A stretch of DNA of 48,607 nt, taken from Saccharopolyspora oryzae (GTDB lineage: Bacteria > Actinomycetota > Actinomycetes > Mycobacteriales > Pseudonocardiaceae). The stretch lies in NCBI RefSeq assembly GCF_027853915.1, contig NZ_JAQGLA010000057.1:1-48607 (forward strand), given 5' to 3'. The notes beneath the pieces are model-generated. The model was not told where the DNA came from. It saw only the letters and a list, made by a program, of their open reading frames with translations, and did not search any database. The position numbers and the translations under genes were made by a program. Below, in pieces: positions 32,495 to 39,307 of this stretch; within the stretch, counting starts at the first letter, position 1, and each line of letters opens with the position of its first letter.

Positions 32495-34012
32495 ATGGCC
32501 GACACCGCAGTGATCAGCCTGCGCGGCGTGCGCAAGACCTACCGCGCCGTGACCGCGCTGGACGGCGTGGACCTGGAGGTCCTCCCCGGCGAGGTGCACT
32601 GCCTGGCCGGGGAGAACGGGGCGGGCAAGTCGACCCTGATCAAGATCCTCACCGGCGCGGAGACCCGCGACGCGGGGGAGTACCTGGTGGCCGGGGAGCC
32701 GATGCGCCCGGTGCTCACCCCCTCGGCGGCGCGCGATGCCGGGGTCGGCGTCGTCTACCAGGAGCTCAGCCTGCTGCCGGAGCTCACCGTGTCGGCGAAC
32801 CTGTGCATGGGGCGCTTCCCGTCCCGCGCCGGGTTCCGCGATCTGCGGCGGCAGCGCGAGATGGCCACCGCGATGCTGTCCCGGGTGGGGCTGGCCGACC
32901 TGGACCCGGAAACCCGCGTGGCCGAGCTGCCGACCGCGACCCGGCAGCTGGTGGAGATCGCCCGGGTGCTCGGCCAGAACGCGAAGCTGGTGATCTTCGA
33001 CGAACCGACCACCGCGCTGTCCGAGCAGGAAGCCGCGGCGCTGCTCGACCGGATCCGCGCGCTGCGCGACGAGGGCGTGGCCGTGCTCTACGTCAGCCAC
33101 CGCATGGAGGAGATGTTCGCCATCGGCGACCGGGTCACCGTCCTGCGCGACGGCAGGCTGGTGGCCACCGAACCGATGGCCGAGCACACCGAGGACACCT
33201 TGGTGCACGCCATGGTCGGCCGGAACATCGAAAGCCTCTACCCGGGCGAGCGGGCCGAGCCCGGGGACGTCCGCTTGGAGCTGCGCGGGATCCGGCCGGT
33301 CGGCTTCGACGAGCCGGTGGACCTCTCGGTGCGGTCCGGGGAGATCCTCGGCCTGGCCGGGCTGCTCGGCTCGGGACGCAGCGAGCTGCTGCGGGCCGTG
33401 TTCGGCGCCGACCCCGTTCTGGCCGGCCAGGTGCTGGTGGACGGCCAGGCGGTCGACACCTCCTCGCCGCGGGCGGCGGCGCGCAGCGGGATCGGCCTGC
33501 TGACCGAGGACCGCAAGGAATCCGGGCTGATGCTCGGGTTGAGCATCGAGAAGAACGTGGCCATGGCCAGCATCGGCTCGGTCAGCTCGCTCGGCGTGCT
33601 GCGCCGCGGCAAGGTGCGCGACCACGTTTCCGCCGCGGCCGACGGGCTGCGGGTGAAGTTCGGCGACTGGACCGACCCGGTGTCCTCGCTCTCCGGCGGC
33701 AACCAGCAGAAGACGCTGGTCGCCCGGTGGCGGGCGACCGGTGCCAAGGTGCTGCTGCTCGACGAGCCGACCAAGGGCGTGGACGTCGGCGCGAAGGCCG
33801 ACATCTACCGGGTCATCGCCGAACTGGCCGCCGCCGGGCTGGCCGTCGTGGTGGTGTCGTCCTACCTGCCGGAACTGCTCGGCCTGTGCGACCGGATCGC
33901 CGTGGTCCGGCAGCAGCGCATCGCCGGGTACCTCGATCCGGCAGAGGCCACCGAGGAGGACGTGCTGCACCTGGCCAGCCCCGTCGCCGCCGGCGCGCAG
34001 GAGACCTCATGA
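32495..34012 (+). CDS. CUT2-type sugar ABC importer 2, ATP-binding protein
   Basis: RbsA-like double ATPase of 505 residues. First half: Walker A GENGAGKST, Walker B LVIFDEPTTALS. Second half: degenerate GLLGSGRSE, signature LSGGNQQK and LLLDEPTKGVDVG. It uses a standard first Walker B, unlike the first importer's ATPase, and the two are clearly separate paralogues. Its stop overlaps a mini-ORF start as ATGA. Confidence 0.94.
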   Translation: MADTAVISLRGVRKTYRAVTALDGVDLEVLPGEVHCLAGENGAGKSTLIKILTGAETRDAGEYLVAGEPMRPVLTPSAARDAGVGVVYQELSLLPELTVSANLCMGRFPSRAGFRDLRRQREMATAMLSRVGLADLDPETRVAELPTATRQLVEIARVLGQNAKLVIFDEPTTALSEQEAAALLDRIRALRDEGVAVLYVSHRMEEMFAIGDRVTVLRDGRLVATEPMAEHTEDTLVHAMVGRNIESLYPGERAEPGDVRLELRGIRPVGFDEPVDLSVRSGEILGLAGLLGSGRSELLRAVFGADPVLAGQVLVDGQAVDTSSPRAAARSGIGLLTEDRKESGLMLGLSIEKNVAMASIGSVSSLGVLRRGKVRDHVSAAADGLRVKFGDWTDPVSSLSGGNQQKTLVARWRATGAKVLLLDEPTKGVDVGAKADIYRVIAELAAAGLAVVVVSSYLPELLGLCDRIAVVRQQRIAGYLDPAEATEEDVLHLASPVAAGAQETS

Positions 34013-34065
34013 ACCGGGAACCGAACGGGCGCGGGCGCCCGATGAGAACACAGGAGATGCGATGA
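34009..34065 (+). CDS. 18-codon mini-ORF bridging ATPase and permease genes
   Basis: An ATG overlapping the ATPase stop (ATGA) opens an 18-residue frame (MNREPNGRGRPMRTQEMR) whose stop overlaps the permease start, again as ATGA. The peptide is polar with no recognisable motif. It may serve as a coupling relay that passes ribosomes across the 49-bp gap, or be chance. Confidence 0.3.
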   Translation: MNREPNGRGRPMRTQEMR

Positions 34066-35123
34066 CCGACGTCGCAAGCGCCCCCGCGCCTTCCGCGGCG
34101 GGCGGGAAGCGCAAGCGCAAGTCCAAGCCGGAACCGGCCGATTCGGAGATCCTGCGGCTGAGCCACCTCTTCGACCGCGGGTTCGGCGGCATCCCGGTGC
34201 TGCTGCTGATCGCGTTCGGGCTGAGCCTGGCCACCGACTCGTTCCTGAGCGGGACGAACCTGGACAACCTGGGCCGCCAGGTGTCGATCTACGCGATCAT
34301 CGCGGTCGGGCAGCTGCTGGTGATCCTCACCGCCGGCATCGACCTGTCGGTGGGTTCGGTGGTCGGCCTGGCCGGGGTGGTCGCCGCGACCGCGGTGTTC
34401 GAGACCACCGGTGGTCTGCCGGTGGCGCTGTCCGTCGTCCTCGCGCTGATCGTCGGCGCAGGCGCCGGGTTGATCAACGGCGTGCTGGTGGCGGTGCTGC
34501 GGATGCCGCCGTTCATCGTCACCCTGGGCATGATGGGCATCGCCCGGGGCGCGACGCTGCTGCTGACCGACGGCCGCACGGTGCAGCCGCTGCCAGCGGA
34601 GTTCACCGCGATCGCCGGCGGCTCGCTGTTCGGGGTGTCCAACCTGACCTGGCTGATGCTGCTGGTGACGGTCGTGATGGCCTGGCTGCTGCGGCGCACC
34701 GTCTGGGGCCAGTACGTCTACGCCGTCGGTTCGAACGTCGAATCCGCCCGCCTGACCGGTGTTCCGGTGCGAGCGGTGCTGCTGTCGGCCTACGCGCTGT
34801 CCGGGCTGCTCGCCGCGTTCGCGGGCGTCCTGCTGGCTTCCCGGCTGGGCAACGGTGTTCCGACCTCGGGTACCGGCTACGAGCTGCAGGCCATCGCCGC
34901 GTGCGTCATCGGCGGGGCCAGCCTGTTCGGCGCCAAGGGCACCGCGCTCGGCGCGCTGGTCGGTGCCCTGGTGGTCGGGTTGCTCAACAACGGCGGCACG
35001 CTGCTCGGCGTCGACCCGTTCTGGCTGCAGATCGCGATCGGGGTGCTGATCCTGATCGCGGTGGGCGCGGAGAACCTGCGCGGCGGGAAGTCGCGCGGCC
35101 TACCCGGGATGGCGGGGAAATGA
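34062..35123 (+). CDS. CUT2-type sugar ABC importer 2, permease
   Basis: RbsC-like membrane subunit of 353 residues. It has a basic polar N-terminal tail (KRKRKSKPEP) and then eight to ten hydrophobic segments with LVILTAGIDLSVGSVVGLAG, MPPFIVTLGMMGIARG and CVIGGASLFGAKGT, the same landmarks as the first importer's permease. ATG 34062 has an AGGAG site five bases upstream; the open frame before it is out of phase with the ATPase and is a shadow. It ends in an ATGA overlap with a second mini-ORF. Confidence 0.94.
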   Translation: MTDVASAPAPSAAGGKRKRKSKPEPADSEILRLSHLFDRGFGGIPVLLLIAFGLSLATDSFLSGTNLDNLGRQVSIYAIIAVGQLLVILTAGIDLSVGSVVGLAGVVAATAVFETTGGLPVALSVVLALIVGAGAGLINGVLVAVLRMPPFIVTLGMMGIARGATLLLTDGRTVQPLPAEFTAIAGGSLFGVSNLTWLMLLVTVVMAWLLRRTVWGQYVYAVGSNVESARLTGVPVRAVLLSAYALSGLLAAFAGVLLASRLGNGVPTSGTGYELQAIAACVIGGASLFGAKGTALGALVGALVVGLLNNGGTLLGVDPFWLQIAIGVLILIAVGAENLRGGKSRGLPGMAGK

Positions 35124-35218
35124 GCGGCGCTCCTGAGGCCGTAGACCGCATGGGCACCGGCGCCTCCTCCGGCCGCACGCCGGAGCGTCCCGCACAGATC
35201 GAGGAGAAGACCGCATGA
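35120..35218 (+). CDS. 32-codon mini-ORF bridging permease and dehydrogenase genes
   Basis: An ATG overlapping the permease stop (ATGA) opens a 32-residue frame, polar and Pro/Gly/Glu-rich, whose stop overlaps the start of the dehydrogenase gene (ATGA). It repeats the arrangement at 34009 in the same operon. A GAGGAG site for the next gene lies within it. There is no recognisable domain. Confidence 0.3.
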   Translation: MSGAPEAVDRMGTGASSGRTPERPAQIEEKTA

Positions 35219-36138
35219 CCAAGCTGAACGACGACGCGGCGATGGGTTTCGTCGGCGTGAGCACCGGGGAGTCCTCGATCCGCAAGGTCTTCCCGGCCTG
35301 GGCCCGGGTGCTCGGACTGCCATCGGACCAGTTGGTCGGCTTCGACCTCCCGGTCGGGGCCAGCCGCGAGCAGTACCGCGAGGTGGTCGGCGCGATCCAG
35401 GGCGACCCGGGGCTGCGCGGAGCGCTGATCACCACGCACAAGATCGGGGTGCACGACGCGGCCGGGGACATGTTCGCCGAGCTGGACGAGTTCGCCGGTC
35501 TCTGCGGGGAGATCTCCTCGGTGTCCAAGCGGGGCGACGCGCTGGTCGGGCACGCGAAGGACCCGATCACCGCCGGACTGTCCATTGAGGAGTTCCTCGC
35601 CCCGGACCACTTCGCCAGGACCGGCGCGGACCTGCTGTGCCTCGGCGCGGGCGGGGCCGGCACGGCGATCGCCTGGTACCTGGCGCGCCGCGACGACCGG
35701 CCGCGCCGGATCGTGTGCACCGACACCGACGAGCACCGCCTGGCCGAGCTGGTCGAGGTGCTGCGCCGAGGCGGACTGGACACCGACGACGTCGTGGCGG
35801 TGGTGGCCGACGGACCCGCCGACGAGCTGGTCGCGGCGTGCCCGGAGGGCAGCCTGATCGTCAACGCCACCGGTCTCGGCAAGGACCGGCCCGGTTCGCC
35901 GCTGTCGGACGAGGTCCGGTGGCCGCGCAACGCCGTCGTGTGGGAGCTGAACTACCGGGGGAGCCTGGAGTTCCTGCACCAGGCCCGGGCGCAGGAGGAG
36001 TCGGCGCAGCTCACCGTGGTGGACGGCTGGCGGTACTTCATCCACGGCTGGTCGCAGGTGATCGCGGAGGTCTTCGACCTGGAGCTGGACGAGCAGACCG
36101 TCGGCGAGCTCGCGGCGGCGGCCGAGGCGGTGCGATGA
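35215..36138 (+). CDS. Shikimate-dehydrogenase-like oxidoreductase, copy B
   Basis: AroE-fold dehydrogenase of 307 residues, paralogous to the enzyme at 24869. It shares the modified substrate motif (TGESSIRKVFP), catalytic K76 (LITTHK) and D116 (HAKDPITAGL), the GAGG nucleotide loop, VNATGLGKD, and a C-terminal IHGWSQVIAEVF. It follows the second importer genes and overlaps a phosphotriesterase-homology hydrolase, not aromatic genes. The neighbours suggest that it oxidises a cyclic polyhydroxy compound, such as a sugar in ring form or a cyclitol, to a lactone or ketone. Confidence 0.85.
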   Translation: MTKLNDDAAMGFVGVSTGESSIRKVFPAWARVLGLPSDQLVGFDLPVGASREQYREVVGAIQGDPGLRGALITTHKIGVHDAAGDMFAELDEFAGLCGEISSVSKRGDALVGHAKDPITAGLSIEEFLAPDHFARTGADLLCLGAGGAGTAIAWYLARRDDRPRRIVCTDTDEHRLAELVEVLRRGGLDTDDVVAVVADGPADELVAACPEGSLIVNATGLGKDRPGSPLSDEVRWPRNAVVWELNYRGSLEFLHQARAQEESAQLTVVDGWRYFIHGWSQVIAEVFDLELDEQTVGELAAAAEAVR

Positions 36139-37046
36139 CGGTCCGCACCGTCCTCGGCGACGTACCTGCGCAGGAGCTCGGCCGCACCGACTACCACGAG
36201 CACCTGTTCCAGGTCACGCCGTTGCTGCCGGGCGACGAGCTCGACGACGAGCAGCGCAGCGGGCAGGAGGCGCAGCACCTGCGCGAGGCCGGGATCGAGG
36301 CGATGGTCGAGGCGACGCCGATCGGCCTCGGCCGGGACCCGGCCGGGATGGCCCGCATCGCCGAGCGCACCGGCCTGCACGTCATCGCGACCACCGGCGC
36401 GCACCGGCAGGCCCACTACCCGGACGACCACCCGCTGCTGGCCGGCACCGAGGAGGAACTGGCCGAGCGGTTCACCGCCGACCTGGTCACCGGCATGTCC
36501 GATGTGGACGGAGTGCGCGCCGGGCTGCTGAAGGCGGGGATCGGCTACTGGTCGATCACCGCCTTCGAGCACCGGGTGCTGGCCGCGGTCGCCGCCGCGC
36601 ACGCGGCCACCGGAGCGCCGGTGATGGTGCACCTCGAACACGGCAGCGCCACCTTCGAGGTGCTCGACGAGCTGGGCTCCCACGGTGTTCGGGCTGATCG
36701 GGTGGTGCTCGCGCACGCCGACCGCAACCCGGACCCCGGCCTGCACGCCGAGCTCTGCGCGGCCGGGGCCTACCTCGGCTACGACGGCATCGCCCGGCAC
36801 CGCGACTGGCCGGACTCGGTGGTCCTGGACTGCCTGCTCGGCACCGCCGAGCGCGGCGGTGCCGTGCGCCGGCTGCTCGGCGGCGACGTCGCCCGCCGCA
36901 GCAGGTACCGCGCCTACGGCGGGATCCCGGGGCTGGAGTACCTGCCGAAGCGGTTCCTGCCCCGGCTGGTCCGCGAGTTCGGCGCCGCCCACGCGGACGC
37001 GATCATGCGCGCCAACCCGGCCCGATTGCTCGACTGGCACGCGTGA
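36135..37046 (+). CDS. Phosphotriesterase-homology protein (lactonase-type hydrolase)
   Basis: TIM-barrel amidohydrolase-superfamily enzyme of 303 residues. Binuclear-metal ligands can be placed: H21 and H23 (DYHEHL), the bridging lysine K133 (GLLKAG), H166 (MVHLEHG), H194 (LAHADRNPD) and the catalytic D251 (GGDVARR). Characterised bacterial members of this family hydrolyse sugar lactones or phosphorylated sugar lactones. Coupled by ATGA to the AroE-like dehydrogenase, it would suit ring-opening of the lactone that enzyme makes (inference). It is the last gene of the operon, ending in a bidirectional terminator. Confidence 0.82.
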   Translation: MTVRTVLGDVPAQELGRTDYHEHLFQVTPLLPGDELDDEQRSGQEAQHLREAGIEAMVEATPIGLGRDPAGMARIAERTGLHVIATTGAHRQAHYPDDHPLLAGTEEELAERFTADLVTGMSDVDGVRAGLLKAGIGYWSITAFEHRVLAAVAAAHAATGAPVMVHLEHGSATFEVLDELGSHGVRADRVVLAHADRNPDPGLHAELCAAGAYLGYDGIARHRDWPDSVVLDCLLGTAERGGAVRRLLGGDVARRSRYRAYGGIPGLEYLPKRFLPRLVREFGAAHADAIMRANPARLLDWHA

Positions 37047-37076
37047 ACCCCGCCCCGGCTGCGGGGAGGGGTTCAC
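37043..37076. terminator. Bidirectional stem-loop over two convergent stops
   Basis: GTGAACCCC-G-CCCC at 37043-37056 pairs with GGGG-A-GGGGTTCAC at 37063-37076: 13 pairs with one G/A mismatch and a 6-base loop. The stem includes the stop codons of both the hydrolase gene and the converging RpiR gene. Confidence 0.75.
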
Positions 37077-37972
37077 AGCTCGGGCAGGTGGCTGATGTCC
37101 AGGTTCGTGCCGGCGATCTCGGTGCGCAGTTCGTTGAGTCGCTGGTACTGCTGCACCGCCGAGGTGCGCTCGGCGGCGGCGAGTTCCAGCACGAGGGCGT
37201 GCACGATGGTCAGCGGGGCGATGAGCTCGTTCGCCGCGCCCTCGGTGGAGTCGGGCAGCGGTAGCACGGTGCCAGCCCGGGTTTCGCGGGCCTCGTCGAT
37301 GGCTTCGGTCAGCAGCACGCTGCGCGCGCCGATCCGGTGCGCGTGGTCGAGGACGATGCCGATCTCGCGGAACACCCGCAGCGGTGCGATGACGGCCACC
37401 GCGTGCCCGGGTTGCAGGCGCAGCAGGTCGTCGGCGAGGCGGAATCCGGTCGCGGTCCAGGAATCCGCCGGTTTACCCGCGCGTCGCAGGCCCAGCGCCA
37501 GGTGGTCGGCGATGGCGGCGCTGGGGCCGATTCCGTAGGTCCAGATGTGCTCGGCCTCGTTGAGCGCTGCGACGGCGTGCGACCAGTCGGCGCTGTCGAT
37601 GAGCGCGGGCACCTCGCCGAGGAGGGCCAGTCCGGCGTCGATCACGGGTTGCAGCACGCCGTGCTCGGGGTGCAGCCGCTGCACCCGGTGGTCGAGGACC
37701 TGCGCGGGGTCGCGGCGGCGGGCCAGGTGGTCGACGAGGCTGCGCTTGAGGTCGTTGAGCCCGTCGAAGCCGAGCTTGCGCGCCGTCCGGATGACCGTCG
37801 CATCGCTGGTGCCGGTGACTTCCCCGAGCTTGGCGGCCGAGGAGATCGCCGCCTCCTCGGGATGGCGTTGCAGGTAGTCGGCCACCGCTCGTTCGCCGCT
37901 CGCGAGCCCGCCCACCCGGTTTCGGATGCGCTGCCCCAGCGACTCGGTTCGCGAAGTGTTCACGTTGTCCAT
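37073..37972 (-). CDS. RpiR/MurR-family regulator, copy 2
   Basis: Regulator of 299 residues: RpiR-type helix-turn-helix (GLASGERAVADYLQRHPEEA, KLGEVTGTSDATVIRTARKL) and a SIS domain (EAEHIWTYGIGPSA). The SIS domain is more divergent than that of copy 1: the serine-rich phosphosugar loop is poorly kept, so its effector may not be a sugar phosphate. It is divergent from the sarcosine-oxidase-like gene with a 75-bp gap, so it may control that unit rather than the sugar genes. No copy of the GTAGT-N3-ACTAC palindrome is found upstream. Confidence 0.88.
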   Translation of the reverse strand: MDNVNTSRTESLGQRIRNRVGGLASGERAVADYLQRHPEEAAISSAAKLGEVTGTSDATVIRTARKLGFDGLNDLKRSLVDHLARRRDPAQVLDHRVQRLHPEHGVLQPVIDAGLALLGEVPALIDSADWSHAVAALNEAEHIWTYGIGPSAAIADHLALGLRRAGKPADSWTATGFRLADDLLRLQPGHAVAVIAPLRVFREIGIVLDHAHRIGARSVLLTEAIDEARETRAGTVLPLPDSTEGAANELIAPLTIVHALVLELAAAERTSAVQQYQRLNELRTEIAGTNLDISHLPEL

Positions 37973-38047
37973 TGTGCCTCCACGAAGTGAATGCTACGTT
38001 CCTGGGCTAGTGGAGCCAAGGGTTCCCGACCTCCTGCGGAGACCGTG
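37973..38047. promoter_or_regulatory. Divergent gap rpiR2 / sarcosine-oxidase-like gene
   Basis: Short AT-richer region with GAATGCTACGTTCC. CGAAGTG occurs at 37983-37989 and again at 37952-37958, inside the regulator's first codons, 31 bp apart. No clear dyad. Confidence 0.3.
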
Positions 38048-39190
38048 ATGAAACCAGTTCAGCAGTCGAGCGTCGCAGTGATCGGAGTGGGCACGATGGG
38101 CAGCCAGCTGCTGCACCGGCTCGCCGCCGACGGCCTCGCGGTGACCGGCTTCGAGCAGTTCGGCATCGGCCACGAACGCGGTGCGGCCGGTGGTGAGACG
38201 CGCATCTTCCGCGTCGCGTACAAGGAGGGCGGTGATTACGTCCCGCTGCTGCGGGAAGCGCGCGCGGCGTGGCAGGAGCTCAGCGCCCGCGCGGGTGTCC
38301 CGCTCTTCGAGCCCTGCGGTGCGATGACCATCGGATCTGCCGAGGACGCCGACGTGCGCACCGTGGTCGACGTGACCGAGCAGTGGGGCCTCGACGTCGA
38401 GCGGCTCGACCACCGGGAAGCCGCTCGCCGGTTCCCGCAGCACCGCCTCTTCCCGGACGACGTCGTGCTGCTCGACCGCCAAGGCGGCCTGCTGCACCCG
38501 CAACGCGCGATCGCCGAAACGACCCTGCTCGCCGAGAAAGCCGGAGCGCAGCTGCACACCGGCACCACCGTCGAGGACGTCGTCGACCACGGCGACGGCG
38601 TCGCCGTGCACTTCCGCCGCGGTGACGAGATCCAGGTCGCGGAGTTCGACCAGGCGGTCGTGTGCACCGGGCCGTGGATCACCCGGAGCGTGCCGATGCT
38701 CGCTCGCGAGGTCGAGATCCGGCGCGCCGTGCTGTGCTGGTTCGAGACCGCCGAGGGCTGGGGACCCGCGCACTTCCCGGTGGGAATCCGGCGCAGCGGC
38801 GGGGAGAACACCTTCTCCTTCTTCCCGGACGTCGGCGGCGGGGTGAAGGTCAACCTGCACGTTCCGAAGTCCACAGTGGACGACCCGGACCTGCTGGATC
38901 CGGAGGTGGCTCCGGACTACGTCGCCAGGGTGTCCGCGGCGGTGTCGAGCTGCCTGCGCGGACTGCCGTCGCGCCCCGCCGCGGTGCGGACCTTCATGGA
39001 GGGCTACACCGCGGACAACCACGGCATCATCGGCCGCGACCCGGACCGGCCGAACGTGCTGGTGATGGGCGGCTTCTCCGGTCACGGCTTCAAGTTGGCA
39101 CCCGTGTTCGCCAGGGCGGCCGCGGAACTGCTGCGCACCGGTCGCACCGACGTGCCGATCGACCACTTGTCGCTGTCCCGCCTCCGCTGA
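38048..39190 (+). CDS. FAD-dependent oxidoreductase, monomeric sarcosine oxidase / N-methyltryptophan oxidase family
   Basis: Flavoprotein of 380 residues with the ADP-binding GVGTMG loop (13-18) and TRIFRVAY and GFSGHGFKLAP motifs of the MSOX family. H271, H346 and K349 align with active-site residues of MSOX. The cysteine that binds FAD covalently in MSOX (C-M-Y-T context) is replaced: the stretch reads RTFMEGYTAD with F316 at that place. The His before the TRI motif is also changed to Gly. The flavin is therefore probably non-covalent and the substrate may differ from sarcosine. ATG 38048 has a GGAGA site. It is followed by hydantoinase genes. Confidence 0.85.
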   Translation: MKPVQQSSVAVIGVGTMGSQLLHRLAADGLAVTGFEQFGIGHERGAAGGETRIFRVAYKEGGDYVPLLREARAAWQELSARAGVPLFEPCGAMTIGSAEDADVRTVVDVTEQWGLDVERLDHREAARRFPQHRLFPDDVVLLDRQGGLLHPQRAIAETTLLAEKAGAQLHTGTTVEDVVDHGDGVAVHFRRGDEIQVAEFDQAVVCTGPWITRSVPMLAREVEIRRAVLCWFETAEGWGPAHFPVGIRRSGGENTFSFFPDVGGGVKVNLHVPKSTVDDPDLLDPEVAPDYVARVSAAVSSCLRGLPSRPAAVRTFMEGYTADNHGIIGRDPDRPNVLVMGGFSGHGFKLAPVFARAAAELLRTGRTDVPIDHLSLSRLR

Positions 39191-39251
39191 GGCGGACCGG
39201 CCCCTCCTCCTAGCTACCCGCGCAGCCCTGGTGCAGCGCGGCACCTCGTCC

Positions 39252-39272
39252 GCCGTCCCGGTCCGGGACGGC
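39252..39272. terminator. Short palindrome upstream of hyuA
   Basis: GCCGTCCCGG-T-CCGGGACGGC, a perfect 10-bp-arm palindrome in the 117-bp gap between the flavoenzyme and hydantoinase A genes. It could be a compact terminator hairpin or an operator; its position fits either. Confidence 0.4.
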
Positions 39273-39307
39273 CACACCGCTCGCTCGAACGACCCTTGGG
39301 GAATGCC

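Noticed and set aside
37952..37989. CGAAGTG direct repeats as an RpiR2 operator
   Set aside because: Two 7-bp direct repeats 31 bp apart, one within the coding start, are too weak without a dyad or further copies.
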